Shown in pieces: positions 36,991-46,356 of a DNA stretch of 64,000 nt. Position numbers and translations under genes: made by a program. Source of the stretch: Paracoccaceae bacterium (GTDB lineage Bacteria; Pseudomonadota; Alphaproteobacteria; Rhodobacterales; Rhodobacteraceae); contig PAQV01000033.1 in assembly GCA_002709405.1 (NCBI GenBank), positions 1 through 64,000 on the forward strand. The letters run 5' to 3'. A model generated the notes under the pieces. The model did not search any database. It had not been told where the DNA came from and saw only the letters and a list, made by a program, of their open reading frames with translations. Each line of letters opens with the position of its first letter. Within the stretch, counting starts at the first letter, position 1.

Positions 36991-37791
36991 TCAAACAGCC
37001 TGCGCCAGCCCGGTCGGCGCCCGCTTGTAGGCCGGCCGGCCAAAGTCCTCCAGGCCACCCAGCCCGGGGAACAGCCCCATGAAGATCGGCCGCAGGCTCT
37101 GGCCCACCCGCCGGGCCGCGTCGGCGCCCGGATGGTAGGTCTCGAAATCCAGCCCCGACACCCGGATCACCGCATGGCGGGTCAGGCACAGGTGGAACAG
37201 CTCGACGGGGGCGGGCGGGGCGGTCTCGATCACGCTGACCCCGTCGACATAGGTCTGCACCGGGGTCAGGATACTGTCGGATCCGCCCTGCAACAGCCGC
37301 GCCGCCGGCCCGGTCAGCACAAAGGCCGAGGGCCGCGCCAGCCCGAAACTGTCGGCCATGATTCGCGTCAGGTGCAGGTTGCGCGCCTTGTGGCTGGCAT
37401 GGCCGGGCACGAAGATCGTGCTGCCGATCCACTGAACCTCAATCGCCCCGCCGTCACGGGTCATGACCTTGTCGCCCGGCAGCAGATCCTCGACCGCCAT
37501 CGGCCCCATCTCGGTGTCGATCACGGATCCCCGGGCAAAGGCCGAAAACGCCTCTTCGAACAGGGGCAGGGCCGGGGCCAGCTGGAATTTCTCGGCAATC
37601 TGCCCGTCGGGCATCAACGACCGGATGCGGTAGCGCCGTACCTGGGGGCGGGCTGCATGCTGGACCCCGGATTGGGCCGCAGGCTTGGCAACAGAAGGTG
37701 CCCGGGACGGAGAAAGCGGAATCGGGGCGGTGCGTTGGTCGGACAGGTCAGTGCGCGGCGCAACGGACGCCGCGGGACGGATACTTGGCAT
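36991..37791 (-). CDS. Hint-domain protein lacking the catalytic cysteine
   Basis: A 266-residue protein with a disordered Pro/Ser/Ala-rich N-terminus (1-60) and a Hint (hedgehog/intein) fold: FARGSVIDTEMGPMAVEDLL, PGDKVMTRDGGAIEVQWIGS, and later LTRHAVIRVSGLDFETYHP. In self-splicing members the first block begins with Cys (CFTPGT); here the aligned residue is Ala (AFARGS), so autoproteolysis is not expected. Related proteins are common in Rhodobacterales, usually with unknown role, sometimes linked to secreted RTX-like proteins. No signal peptide. Confidence 0.8.
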   Translation of the reverse strand: MPSIRPAASVAPRTDLSDQRTAPIPLSPSRAPSVAKPAAQSGVQHAARPQVRRYRIRSLMPDGQIAEKFQLAPALPLFEEAFSAFARGSVIDTEMGPMAVEDLLPGDKVMTRDGGAIEVQWIGSTIFVPGHASHKARNLHLTRIMADSFGLARPSAFVLTGPAARLLQGGSDSILTPVQTYVDGVSVIETAPPAPVELFHLCLTRHAVIRVSGLDFETYHPGADAARRVGQSLRPIFMGLFPGLGGLEDFGRPAYKRAPTGLAQAV

Positions 37792-38130
37792 ATATAACGG
37801 CCCTGCTTAGGGTCGCCTCTGCGTCGGCCCCCACCGACAACAACAGAAGGACACGAGTGGATGTGACGACTTCTGTCCCGACATTTCGAGTTTTAGCGGC
37901 CTTTGTCAAAAACCGGGGGCATCTACCGGGTCGGGCGCATCAATCCTGCGACCTGGCCCGGGATTGTTGTCGGGGTGGGACCGTATTTCGCCACAATCTC
38001 GGGAAAGGGCTTCGAATCGCGACATTCCTGGGGCAGCGGCCAGCGGCGGTTCGGGCGCGGGTCACGGGCCTGCCCGCATCGGTGCAGGCAGGGCGGCAGG
38101 AGGCCGGTTGCGAAGGGGCAAAACGTAAAT
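37792..38130. other. Gene-free region
   Basis: About 340 bases upstream of the Hint gene with several long out-of-frame readings caused by high GC. None has a ribosome-binding site, recognisable domain or plausible composition. The promoter of the Hint gene should lie next to 37792, but no clear hexamers are seen. Confidence 0.5.
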
Positions 38131-38159
38131 CGCCCGCTCCTGGCAGCGCGGAGCGGGCG
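38131..38159 (-). terminator. Intrinsic terminator-like hairpin after the small gene
   Basis: Perfect 10-bp stem, cgcccgctcc (38131-38140) with ggagcgggcg (38150-38159), 9-base loop. On the minus strand it is followed by atttacgtttt, a weak T-rich tail. It lies 85 bases downstream of the stop of the 54-residue ORF. Confidence 0.6.
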
Positions 38160-38243
38160 AAAGGCCGGCCGGAACACGAGCAGCTGTGCCGACCGGAACC
38201 GGGTCGCGGCGTGGCAGACGCGCGCGAGCCCCGGAGGGATCTG

Positions 38244-38408
38244 TCAGAGACCGGCGACCTTGCGGCGAACCACGGGCATCGGGCGGATCTTGGGTGCGCG
38301 CTGGGGCTGCCGAGAGCCCTGGGTCGCGGTGCGGGTTTGGGTCCAGGGCATCGGCGCGGGGCATGTCCGCGCGGTGGCCACGATCGAAGCGATGAAACGG
38401 GTGCGCAT
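38244..38408 (-). CDS. Small basic protein, 54 residues
   Basis: A short ORF with a strong Shine-Dalgarno (gaggaaggag, about 10 bases before the ATG) and a terminator-like hairpin downstream. The product starts MRTRFIASIVATARTCPAPM and continues into a Gln/Arg/Pro-rich basic segment ending VVRRKVAGL. Similar short proteins starting MRTRFI.SIV.TA and containing MPW followed by a basic tail seem familiar from other Rhodobacterales genomes (recollection, not checked). No function can be proposed. It lies 254 bases downstream of pgeF on the same strand. Confidence 0.5.
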   Translation of the reverse strand: MRTRFIASIVATARTCPAPMPWTQTRTATQGSRQPQRAPKIRPMPVVRRKVAGL

Positions 38409-38662
38409 GTCTGGCTGCTCCTTCCTCTATGCTGCGGACCTTTGCGGCCCGGTGCGTTGTGCAAGGATCAGACTGCAGGCGGAATTGGGCCTGGGTATGG
38501 CCAGAGCCGGGTAATCGCGCGGCGCAGGCCGGGCGCGGATAAGGCAGGTCGCCCCGCGCCGGCCCATGTCGGATCAGGCGCCGGACCGGGGACAGATAAG
38601 GGACTGATAAGGGCCGGATCAGGGACAGACCACGGGCCGATCTCCGGGGGATCGCAGGTGAC

Positions 38663-39415
38663 TTACAGGCGGATCGCGGACAGCAGGCGGCCGTAGTCGG
38701 CCTCGGATGCATGGGTGGTCCGGCGGTAGGAATAGAACCGATCGGGGTCGTCATAGGTGCAATGCCGGGTCCACTCGGCATGGCCCACGCCCGCGCCGCG
38801 CAGGCGGTGCAGCCCGTAGGCGGGCAGGTCGAACTGCAACCGGTCGCCCTCGCCATTGGCGAAGAACCGGGCGTTTTCGGGCGCATCGGCCAGGAAGGTG
38901 TCCATGAATTCCGGGCCGACCTCGTAATTGCGCTGGCTGATCGTCGGGCCGATCACGGCCACGATGTGCTCGCGCCGGGCGCCGGCGGCGACCATGGCGT
39001 CGACGGTGGCATCCAGCACCCCGTCCAGGGCCCCGCGCCAGCCCGCATGGGCCACGGCCACCACCCCGGCGGAGCGGTCGGCGAACAGGACCGGCTGGCA
39101 ATCGGCGGTCAGCACGGTCAGCAGCAATCCGGGTGTCGCGGTGACGATGGCATCGGCTTCGGGATCGTCGTCCAGCGGCCCGTCCACGGTGATGGCCCGG
39201 GCCGAATGCACCTGTTTCACCCCGATCATCGCCGCGTTGTCGACCTCCATCGCATCGGCGACGCGAGCGCGGTTGATGGCCACGACCTCGCTTTGGTCCG
39301 ACGATCCGCGGCCACAGTTCAGGCCCGCGAAGATGCCCGAAGAGGCACCGCCGCGGCGGGTGAAGAACCCGTGCATCACAGGATCGAGTTCGGAAGACGT
39401 GAGACGTTCGAGCAT
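38663..39415 (-). CDS. pgeF: Peptidoglycan editing factor PgeF (laccase-domain protein)
   Basis: Formerly called polyphenol oxidase/YfiH. The 250-residue protein belongs to a family whose E. coli member removes L-Ser-containing errors from peptidoglycan precursors. The metal-binding motifs are present: GVKQVHSARAI, LTADCQPVLFAD, and AHAGWRGALDG, with FFTRRGGASSG at the N-terminus. Its ATG shares one base with the midA stop codon (TAATG), so translation is coupled. Third gene of the lgt-midA-pgeF operon. Confidence 0.94.
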   Translation of the reverse strand: MLERLTSSELDPVMHGFFTRRGGASSGIFAGLNCGRGSSDQSEVVAINRARVADAMEVDNAAMIGVKQVHSARAITVDGPLDDDPEADAIVTATPGLLLTVLTADCQPVLFADRSAGVVAVAHAGWRGALDGVLDATVDAMVAAGARREHIVAVIGPTISQRNYEVGPEFMDTFLADAPENARFFANGEGDRLQFDLPAYGLHRLRGAGVGHAEWTRHCTYDDPDRFYSYRRTTHASEADYGRLLSAIRL

Positions 39416-40473
39416 TAGGGATCGAGCCCGGCGGGTGAGTTGGCTCGTGCCGGATGGAAGCCCAGCACCTTGAACAGGTTTCCCATTTCCTGCGGGTGCG
39501 TCAACCGCCGATGTGCGGACACGTGCTGATCAAGTGTGTCTCCGGTCAACCCGCGTGCCAATGCCTGCGCGCGCCCGGTAATGCCCAGGCGTTCCAGGAA
39601 CACGCCTTGCGGGGTCATTGCCGTCACCGCCGAGGGTGTCGCCCGGGCCAGGGCCTCGAAATCGACATGGGCGGTCAGGTCGGCGGTTCCCGGCGCATCC
39701 AAAGGGTCGACCGGCGCATGTCCGCGCAGGGCCTGCAGGGTATCCCCCAGCGACCGCCAGTCGCCGTAATCGACGATCAGCGCGGCCCCGCCATGGGTCT
39801 CGATGCGCTGGCCGATCTCGTGGGCGATGGCGGGCAGGGCGGGGCAGAGTTCCACGATATCGCCGTCCGAGGTGTCCTCCAGCCGGTGCGCCAGCGCCGG
39901 TTGCGGCCCGACCGGGCCAAGCCCCATGGCCAGTTGGTCTCCGTCCAGCCCGACCCGGTATTCGCGCCATCCGGCCCCGTCGCGCTGGAACTGGCGGATC
40001 GGCAGCGCGTCGAAGAACTCGTTGGCCAGCAGAAAAAGCGGCGCCTCTGGCAGGGCGCCGACGTGATCCAGCCAGTGCACATCGTGGCCCTGCAACCGCT
40101 CTGCCTGGGCGTCGCGCAGGGTGGGAGAGGCCTCGACCAGGGTGATGCGGGCGGCCTGCACGAACCCCGGCACGGCAGAGGTCGCGCGCAGGACATCGGC
40201 CATCAGGGTGCCCCGGCCAGGGCCAAGCTCGGCCAGGGTGAAGGGCGCGGGGGACCCCTGGTCCATCCAGCATTGCGCCAGGCACAGGCCCAGCAACTCG
40301 CCGAACATCTGGCTGATCTCGGGCGCGGTGGTGAAATCGCCCGCCGCCCCCAGGGGATCGCGGGTGGTGTAATAGCCGAAGGTCGGATGCAGCAGGGCGT
40401 CGGCCATGTAATCGGCCAGGCTGAGCGGGCCCTCGGTGCGGATCCGTGCGGCGATGTGGTCGGCCAGGCTCAT
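39415..40473 (-). CDS. SAM-dependent methyltransferase, MidA/NDUFAF7 type
   Basis: A 352-residue protein whose relatives methylate an arginine of respiratory complex I subunit NDUFS2 (NuoD in bacteria). Motifs: [20 protein letters not shown] and [16 protein letters not shown] near the N-terminus, the SAM loop [14 protein letters not shown], and [13 protein letters not shown]. The start at 40473 overlaps the lgt stop by four bases (ATGA). Located between lgt and pgeF, an order I know from many Rhodobacterales. Confidence 0.9.
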   Translation of the reverse strand: MSLADHIAARIRTEGPLSLADYMADALLHPTFGYYTTRDPLGAAGDFTTAPEISQMFGELLGLCLAQCWMDQGSPAPFTLAELGPGRGTLMADVLRATSAVPGFVQAARITLVEASPTLRDAQAERLQGHDVHWLDHVGALPEAPLFLLANEFFDALPIRQFQRDGAGWREYRVGLDGDQLAMGLGPVGPQPALAHRLEDTSDGDIVELCPALPAIAHEIGQRIETHGGAALIVDYGDWRSLGDTLQALRGHAPVDPLDAPGTADLTAHVDFEALARATPSAVTAMTPQGVFLERLGITGRAQALARGLTGDTLDQHVSAHRRLTHPQEMGNLFKVLGFHPARANSPAGLDP

Positions 40474-41375
40474 GCGCGGGCCGTGGGCCGGGCCTTGCGC
40501 GTGGCCCGGACCGCCAGCCACAGGCCCAGGGCGATCATCGGCAGCGACAGGGCCTGCCCCTGGGTCAGCCCGTATCCGCCCACCTGCCAGGCCAGGCCCA
40601 GCGGGTTGCCCGGGGTGATGAACTGCGGATCCGGCTGGCGGAAGAACTCGACGATGAAGCGAGCCAACCCGTAGCCCGCGAAGAAGACCCCGCAGACCAG
40701 GCCCGGCGTCTTGAACGCCTTGCGCCGCCAGACCAGCACCAGCAGCAGCGTGCCCAGCACAAGGCCCTCCAGCCCGGCCTCGTAGAGTTGCGAGGGATGG
40801 CGGGCACAGACACCAGCCACGCCCTCGCAGATCTGCGAGCGGGCATCGGGAAAGACCACCGCCCAGGGCGCGTCCGAGGCCCGGCCCCACAATTCCCCGT
40901 TCACGAAATTGGCCAGCCGCCCCAGCATCAGCCCCGGCGGCACGGTATAGGCGATCAGGTCGGCCGCCTGCATCTGCGCGATGCCCTGCTGGCGGGTGTA
41001 AAGCCAGGCCGCCACGATCACCCCGATCAGCCCGCCATGAAAGGCCATGCCGCCCTGCCAGACCTTCAGGATCTCGGCCGGGTGGATCAGGTAATAGCCC
41101 GGCTGGTAAAACAGCACAAAGCCCAGCCGCCCGCCAAGGATCACGCCCAGGATGATCCAGGTCATCATGTCCTCGATCTGGCGGGGGGTCATCGGCGGGG
41201 TGTCTGCCGGCCAAAGTCCCGGCGCCCGTACGGCGGCCACGGCCAGGCGCCAGGCGATCAGGATGCCCACGATATAGGCAAGGGCGTACCAGCGCAGGGC
41301 AAAGGTGAAGCTGCCGATCTCGATCGCGAAAAGCTCGGGCGAGAGATCGGGGAACTGAAGGGCGGCGGCGATCAT
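40470..41375 (-). CDS. lgt: Phosphatidylglycerol--prolipoprotein diacylglyceryl transferase
   Basis: Inner-membrane enzyme that adds diacylglycerol to the lipobox cysteine, the first step of lipoprotein maturation. The 301-residue protein has about seven membrane helices and the family motifs [12 protein letters not shown] (essential His) and [14 protein letters not shown], plus [12 protein letters not shown]. The start at 41375 ([13 protein letters not shown]) is the standard one. First gene of a coupled operon with midA and pgeF. Confidence 0.96.
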   Translation of the reverse strand: MIAAALQFPDLSPELFAIEIGSFTFALRWYALAYIVGILIAWRLAVAAVRAPGLWPADTPPMTPRQIEDMMTWIILGVILGGRLGFVLFYQPGYYLIHPAEILKVWQGGMAFHGGLIGVIVAAWLYTRQQGIAQMQAADLIAYTVPPGLMLGRLANFVNGELWGRASDAPWAVVFPDARSQICEGVAGVCARHPSQLYEAGLEGLVLGTLLLVLVWRRKAFKTPGLVCGVFFAGYGLARFIVEFFRQPDPQFITPGNPLGLAWQVGGYGLTQGQALSLPMIALGLWLAVRATRKARPTARA

Positions 41376-41469
41376 GTGGGTTCCTTTGCCTGCGGTCCCG
41401 GGGCGCGTCAACCTTGCCCCTGCCGTGCGGGCGTTCCATATAACGGGCAAGCCCACAGGGAGATGACAG

Positions 41470-41724
41470 ATGCAGACCCGCAACAAACTGATGGACGATA
41501 TCTCGCAGCTTGTGACCAACGCCATGGGCGTGGCCCACGGTGCGCGGGAAGAGGCCGAGACCGCGATGAAGTCGATGATCGACCGCTGGCTGGCCGACCG
41601 CGATTTCGTCACGCGCGAGGAATTCGACGCCGTCCGTGCCATGGCCCAGAAGGCGCGCGAGGAAAACGCGGCCCTAGAAGCGCGCATTGCCGCGCTCGAG
41701 GCCCGGTCGGGCGAGGCTGAGTAA
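41470..41724 (+). CDS. UbiK-like accessory factor (BMFP-domain coiled-coil protein)
   Basis: An 84-residue, mostly helical protein: [20 protein letters not shown] and, in the second half, a heptad coiled coil ([19 protein letters not shown]). This matches the BMFP/UbiK family, which helps ubiquinone synthesis in E. coli and interacts with membranes. Divergent from lgt with 94 bases between starts. Confidence 0.88.
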   Translation: MQTRNKLMDDISQLVTNAMGVAHGAREEAETAMKSMIDRWLADRDFVTREEFDAVRAMAQKAREENAALEARIAALEARSGEAE

Positions 41725-41925
41725 ACCTCACGGCCAGCCGGGGGGCGGCGTGTAGCGGGCCCCCGGCTGGCAGCCCGTGCGAGTGACCAAGGGCGGCCTT
41801 GGGTGCGTTGTTGAACGGGTGTGTCGGCCGACCTGACGGCCGATCACGTTCGTGCGCGTGCCCCCCGAACCACGCCGTGATGCTCGCGTATTGTGCACCC
41901 TGCCGGCAAGGACCAAGGTGCGGCC

Positions 41926-43212
41926 ATGGCACTGGACACGGAATTCTCCTTCGATGCGCTGACCGATCCGGCGAAACGGCACATACGGATCTTCCAGGTC
42001 CACCAGTTTCTTGATCGTTTCGCGATGGGTCTGACGGTGGCCGTCGTGGCCCTGGCATTGACCGACCGGGGCATGGACCTGTTCCAGATCTCGCTGCTGT
42101 TCGGGGTCTATTCGCTGACGACCATGGCGATGGAATTGCCCTTCGGCGGATTGGCCGACACGATCGGGCGCAAGCCGGTCTTCCTGGCCGCAGTCATTGC
42201 CAGCATGATCTCCCTCGCGCTGTTCTTGTCGACGCGCGATTTCCATGTGCTTGCCCTGTCATTCGCCTTCATCGGCTTCGGGCGTGCGCTGAGGTCGGGC
42301 ACGCTGGACGCCTGGTTCGTTGAAACCTTCCGGGCCGAGGCGCCGAATGTCGATGTCCAGCCCGCCCTGGCAAAGGCGCACTGGGCCAACGCCATGGGCC
42401 TGGCCGTGGGGGCTGTCCTGGGCGGGCTTCTGCCCGACCTGTTTGCCCAGGCGACGGACAACCGGGGGGCCAGTGTCTACGATGCATCTTACGCGGCAAG
42501 CCTGGCCGTGATGCTGGGTGTATTCGTCTACACGATCATTTTCATCGAGGAAAAGCCGCGTCCACTGAACCCGCGCGCCTTGAGGCAGGGCTTTGCAAAT
42601 GTGCCCGTGGTGATCCGGGATGCCGGTCTTCTTGCCCTGAGGCATCCGTCGTTATCGCTGCTTTTCGCCGCCCTGGCGTTTTTCCTGATGGCGACCAACC
42701 CGGTCGAGGTCATCTGGCCGACCCATGCAAAACCCATGCTGGACGAGGGCTATGCAAACACCGTCATTGGCACCCTGACCGCCGCCTATTTCTTTTCCAT
42801 CGCCTTCGGCGCATCGCTGTCCTCCCGCATCAACCGGATGTTCAGGCGGCGGCACGCGGTGACGCTTGCGGCGGCTTTTGCGTGTCTGGCAGGGGTTCAG
42901 ATCGCCTTGGCGTTACAGGGCAATATCTTTGGCTTTGCGGCGGCGTTCATCCTGTATTCGGTTCTGCTTGGTGTGTCGGAAACGCCGGCCAGCAGCATCC
43001 TGCATGCCTGCGTGGCCGACCATCAGCGATCCACGATGTTGTCCCTGAGGTCGCTGATACAGCAATTGGGCGCCGCCTTCGGTCTGGTCCTGGCCGGGGC
43101 CATCGCACAGGTCTATTCCACGCCCATAGCCTGGATGGCAGGTGCTCTGTGCCTGGTCGTTGCGGTGGTCCTGGTGGGAATCCTGGCCAAACGGCTGTCT
43201 TCGACTGATTAG
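41926..43212 (+). CDS. MFS transporter
   Basis: A 428-residue membrane protein with about twelve helices and the MFS loop GGLADTIGRKPVFLAAVIAS. The start at ATG 41926 is preceded by aaggtg. Base composition is somewhat less GC-biased than its left-hand neighbours, and it stands at the left edge of the accessory region, so acquisition by transfer is possible. It may import the substrate or export a product of the adjacent exported-enzyme cluster, but it is on the opposite strand and no direct link is visible. Confidence 0.85.
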   Translation: MALDTEFSFDALTDPAKRHIRIFQVHQFLDRFAMGLTVAVVALALTDRGMDLFQISLLFGVYSLTTMAMELPFGGLADTIGRKPVFLAAVIASMISLALFLSTRDFHVLALSFAFIGFGRALRSGTLDAWFVETFRAEAPNVDVQPALAKAHWANAMGLAVGAVLGGLLPDLFAQATDNRGASVYDASYAASLAVMLGVFVYTIIFIEEKPRPLNPRALRQGFANVPVVIRDAGLLALRHPSLSLLFAALAFFLMATNPVEVIWPTHAKPMLDEGYANTVIGTLTAAYFFSIAFGASLSSRINRMFRRRHAVTLAAAFACLAGVQIALALQGNIFGFAAAFILYSVLLGVSETPASSILHACVADHQRSTMLSLRSLIQQLGAAFGLVLAGAIAQVYSTPIAWMAGALCLVVAVVLVGILAKRLSSTD

Positions 43213-43291
43213 CTGTCCCTCGTGCGACATGCAGCGGCCAGCAGCACGGTGACGGGTAGCACCGCGCCGCCGGCAGGATACCCGACAGCGA

Positions 43292-43687
43292 TCAGGCGGT
43301 GTATTCCGCGTCCGATACCTTCTCCAGCCAGGTGACAGCCGTGCCGTCGATGCTTTCCTGGATGGCGATATGCGACATGGCGGTTTCCGGCGAGGCCCCG
43401 TGCCAATGCCGTTCCTCGGCGGGAAAGAAGACCACGTCGCCGGCCGAGACCTCTTCGACCGGGCCGCCGTCACGCTGCACGCGGCCCCGGCCGAAGGTGA
43501 TGATGATGGTCTGCCCCGCCGGATGGGTGTGCCAGGCGGTGCGCGCGCCGGGTTCAAAGGTGACATGGGCGCCGCCGGTGCGACCCGGGGCGTCGGCCTG
43601 GAACAGGGGGTCGATGCGCACGGTGCCGGTGAAATAATCCTCGGGGCCAGGGGTGGAGGGCGTGCTGCCGGCTCGGGTGATCTTCAT
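43292..43687 (-). CDS. Cupin-domain protein (cytoplasmic)
   Basis: A 131-residue single-domain cupin. Metal-binding motif 1 is [20 protein letters not shown] and motif 2 is [15 protein letters not shown], giving the usual three His and a polar ligand. It shares the domain layout and the ending [19 protein letters not shown] with the exported cupin at 44571, so the two are paralogues. No signal peptide. Last gene of the minus-strand set facing the LysR gene. Such stand-alone cupins often accompany carboxymuconolactone decarboxylase-like genes. Confidence 0.88.
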   Translation of the reverse strand: MKITRAGSTPSTPGPEDYFTGTVRIDPLFQADAPGRTGGAHVTFEPGARTAWHTHPAGQTIIITFGRGRVQRDGGPVEEVSAGDVVFFPAEERHWHGASPETAMSHIAIQESIDGTAVTWLEKVSDAEYTA

Positions 43688-43739
43688 GGGGTTGTCTCCG
43701 CTTGGTAGGGCGGCGGGGCCGGGGCCGCGCCGCAGGATT

Positions 43740-44501
43740 TCAGTTCGCGCGGCTCTCGAAGACCTGCCGCGCAACGGGCATTGCCGAAAACACTCTTGGC
43801 CAGCCGGCGTAAAAGGCAAGATGCGACAGCATCGCGCCCGCCTCTTCCTGGGTCAGCCCGTTGTCCATGGCCCGGTTCAGGTGGAAGGTCATCTGTTCCG
43901 GCTGCCCCGCCGCGATCAGCGCGGCGACGGTCACCAGGCTGCGGTCTCGCGGTTCCAGCGCGGGGCGCAGCCAGAGGTCGAGAAACAGGATCTCGCGCGT
44001 GGTCTCGACGACGCCGGGGCTGACGTTGGCGTAATTGCTTTGCACCGTCTCCTCGCGCGCCGCCTCGGCCTTTTCGTTCAGGGGCAGCAGGTCCGGGTCG
44101 ACGGCCGGCAGATCCTCGGCCGAGACGCCGCGTGCCGCGTAGATGGGGGCCATGGCCTCGGCCGCCGCGACGGCATTGCCCCAGCCGGTGTAGAAGGCCA
44201 GGTGGGTGATGGTTTCCGACAGTTCCGCCGGGGTCACGCCCGCGTCGAGCGCAAGGTCTGTGTGGCGGCCGAGCGCGGTGATTTCGTGCCGGGTGACGAG
44301 GGCCGCGAAGGTAACGAGGGCCCGGTCGCGCATCGACAGCGCGTCATCGGTCCAGACCGACCCGAAGAGGTCGTCAGAGGCATATGCGGCCAGCGCCGGG
44401 GCGACGGAGCCCACGGCATCGGGCAATGTGTCGGCCATGTCCTGCGCCAAGGCGGAACTGCCCGCGAGGGCAAGGGCGGTTGCAATGATCCGAGGTTTCA
44501 T
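43740..44501 (-). CDS. Exported carboxymuconolactone decarboxylase-family protein, two domains
   Basis: A 253-residue protein with a Sec signal peptide ([20 protein letters not shown]). It holds two tandem CMD/AhpD-like helical repeats: [20 protein letters not shown] with [20 protein letters not shown], then [20 protein letters not shown] with [20 protein letters not shown]. Neither repeat has the CxxC of AhpD, so peroxidase activity is unlikely; the His of the THLAFY/SHLAFY helix is the usual CMD residue. Export is unusual for this family. Co-directional with cupins on both sides. Confidence 0.9.
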   Translation of the reverse strand: MKPRIIATALALAGSSALAQDMADTLPDAVGSVAPALAAYASDDLFGSVWTDDALSMRDRALVTFAALVTRHEITALGRHTDLALDAGVTPAELSETITHLAFYTGWGNAVAAAEAMAPIYAARGVSAEDLPAVDPDLLPLNEKAEAAREETVQSNYANVSPGVVETTREILFLDLWLRPALEPRDRSLVTVAALIAAGQPEQMTFHLNRAMDNGLTQEEAGAMLSHLAFYAGWPRVFSAMPVARQVFESRAN

Positions 44502-44528
44502 CTGTCTATCCTTGAATGAGAAATCGTG

Positions 44529-44553
44529 CGGGCACCGGCGGTACCGGTGCCCG
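44529..44553 (-). repeat. Intercistronic hairpin between exported cupin and CMD genes
   Basis: Perfect 10-bp inverted repeat cgggcaccgg / ccggtgcccg with a 5-base loop, 17 bases after the cupin stop on the minus strand. It may stabilise or partly end the upstream message; no T-run. Confidence 0.5.
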
Positions 44554-44570
44554 GTGACGGCAGGCCTGTC

Positions 44571-45029
44571 TTAGCTGCCGTAATCTTCGTCAGAGACCAG
44601 CGCGCCCCAGGTCACGGCAGAGCCATCCTGCGCCGCCTGGATCGCGTAATGGGTGACCGAGGTGTTGGCCGTGGCCCCGTGCCAGTGGTTCACGCCCGCC
44701 GGAGCGAACACCACGTCGCCGGTGCGCATCACCTGCTTGTCCTGGCCTTCCTCCTGGTACCAGCCGGTCCCGGCGGTCACGACAAGGTATTGGCCCACCG
44801 GATGGGTGTGCCAGGCAGAGCGCGCGCCGGGCATGAAGGTCACCTCTCCGGCGCTGACATCGTTCATTTGTGGCCCGAAGACCGGCGCCACGAAGACCGT
44901 GCCGGTGAAGGTCTCGGGGCTGCCGATCTGGCCACCGCGTTCTAGCGCGGTGGTCTGTTCCATCTGCTGAGCAAAGGCGGCGGGGGCGGCGAAGGTCAGG
45001 GCAAGGGCGGCGAGGGTCGTTTTCATCAT
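44571..45029 (-). CDS. Exported cupin-domain protein
   Basis: A 152-residue cupin with a Sec signal peptide (MMKTTLAALALTFAAPAAFA, cleavage before QQM). Motif 1 is GARSAWHTHPVGQYLVVTAG and motif 2 is FAPAGVNHWHGATAN. Closely parallels the cytoplasmic cupin at 43292 outside the signal peptide. Two adjacent ATGs (45029, 45026) follow GGAGA; either may be used. Lies between the Tat-exported hydrolase and the CMD protein. Confidence 0.9.
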   Translation of the reverse strand: MMKTTLAALALTFAAPAAFAQQMEQTTALERGGQIGSPETFTGTVFVAPVFGPQMNDVSAGEVTFMPGARSAWHTHPVGQYLVVTAGTGWYQEEGQDKQVMRTGDVVFAPAGVNHWHGATANTSVTHYAIQAAQDGSAVTWGALVSDEDYGS

Positions 45030-45101
45030 GTCATCTCCTGTATCTGCAGTGCGGCGAACGGACCTGCCCCCGGGGTGAGGGTCGGGGGCAGGGGCCGTAG
45101 T

Positions 45102-46178
45102 TCAGGCCAGGTGGCCTGCGAAGAACGTCTGCAGGGTGTCGAAGGGGATGATGTCTTTCTGGTCATACAGATCGCAGTGATCCGCCTCGTCGATGATCAT
45201 CAGCTCCTTGGGCTCGGCCGCGGCGGCATAGGCGTCTTCGCTGAAGTAGCGGGAATGCGCCTCGGACCCGGCGATGATCAGGGCCGGCCGCGGCGAGATC
45301 TCGTGGATGTAGGTCAGCTGCGGCATGTTCATGAAGGACATGGCCGAGGTCGTGTTCCACCCGCCGTTCGAATTCACCGAGCGCGGGTGATAGCCCCGGT
45401 CCGTCTTGTAATAGGCGTGGTACATGGCGATGACCGGGTTATCGATGCCCTCCAGCGTGTCGGGCAGACCCCCCGCCAGTTTCGGAGCACCGTTTGATGC
45501 CGCGTCCTCCCAGCGTTGCAGGCTCATCGTGGTCAGCGCCTCGGTGCGCTGCTCGTCGGTCATCGCGTCGAAATAGCCGCGCGCGTTCACCCGGCTCATG
45601 TCGTACATCGAGGTCACCGCCACGGCCTTGACCCGCTTGTCCGGGGAGGCCGCGTTCAGCGCCATGCCGCCGAAACCGCAGATGCCGATCATGCCGATCC
45701 GGTCGCGGTCGACCGTATCATGCAGGCCAAGGAAATCGATCGCGGCCATGAAGTCTTCGGTGTTGATGTCGGGCGAGGCGACAAAGCGCGGCGTGCCGCC
45801 GCTTTCGCCGATATAAGAGGGGTCGAAGGCCAGGGTGGCAAAGCCGCGCTCGGCCATTTCCTGGGCGTAAAGGCCGGCGGCCTGTTCCTTCACGGCGCCG
45901 AAGGGGCCGGCAACGGCAAGGGCCGGCAGCGGCGCGTCGCCCCGGTCTTTCGGCAGGTACAGATCGCCCACGAGGGCTACGCCGTAGCGATTGACGAAGC
46001 TGACCTTCTGGTGATCGACGCGGTCGCTTTGCGGGAAGGTCTTGTCCCAGTCGCTGGTGGCCTGCGCCAGCGCGGCCTCGGGTGTCAGCGAGGCCATGCC
46101 GATGGCCGCCGCGCTCATTCCGGCGGCCAGCAACAGGTCGCGGCGGGCGGGATTGTCGGGATTGGTCGAATTCGTCAT
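45102..46178 (-). CDS. Tat-exported alpha/beta hydrolase, dienelactone-hydrolase-like
   Basis: A 358-residue hydrolase with a twin-arginine-type signal (PARRDLLLAAGMSAAAIGMA, cleavage near AALAQ). The nucleophile elbow is GICGFGG, with Cys in place of Ser as in dienelactone hydrolase; the acid and His are plausible in AGSEAHSRYF and DEADHCDLYD. It has a long insertion rich in aromatic residues between elbow and acid. The first gene of the set facing LysR. The substrate is unknown; lactones or esters are the likely class. Confidence 0.85.
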   Translation of the reverse strand: MTNSTNPDNPARRDLLLAAGMSAAAIGMASLTPEAALAQATSDWDKTFPQSDRVDHQKVSFVNRYGVALVGDLYLPKDRGDAPLPALAVAGPFGAVKEQAAGLYAQEMAERGFATLAFDPSYIGESGGTPRFVASPDINTEDFMAAIDFLGLHDTVDRDRIGMIGICGFGGMALNAASPDKRVKAVAVTSMYDMSRVNARGYFDAMTDEQRTEALTTMSLQRWEDAASNGAPKLAGGLPDTLEGIDNPVIAMYHAYYKTDRGYHPRSVNSNGGWNTTSAMSFMNMPQLTYIHEISPRPALIIAGSEAHSRYFSEDAYAAAAEPKELMIIDEADHCDLYDQKDIIPFDTLQTFFAGHLA

Positions 46179-46356
46179 ATCGGTCACTCCGTTCAGGATC
46201 TTGTGTCTGCCTTCCAATCTGGAGCGGAGCCGGTGGCGGATAAGGCCGGATGCCCTTATCGTCGCTATGAGCTGAATTCATGAATGGGCCTGGCTTTTGC
46301 TTTGCGTCCCACGGGGCGCTGCCCCAGAACATCGCGAACCACGAAAGGAGCGCGCC
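46179..46356. promoter_or_regulatory. Divergent control region between hydrolase set and LysR gene
   Basis: A 178-base gap between divergent starts, the usual place for LysR binding and for both promoters. The part next to the LysR gene is rich in ctttt and gcg runs, but I could not pick out a clear T-N11-A palindrome. The ribosome-binding site aaaggag of the LysR gene lies at about 46344-46350. Confidence 0.4.

Noticed and set aside
37698-38696. 332-codon plus-strand frame between the Hint gene and pgeF
   Set aside because: Starts inside the Hint gene on the other strand, no ribosome-binding site, composition of an unselected GC-rich frame.
43740-44501. AhpD-type alkylhydroperoxidase as the identity of the exported CMD protein
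   Set aside because: Neither repeat has the CxxC redox motif required for that activity.
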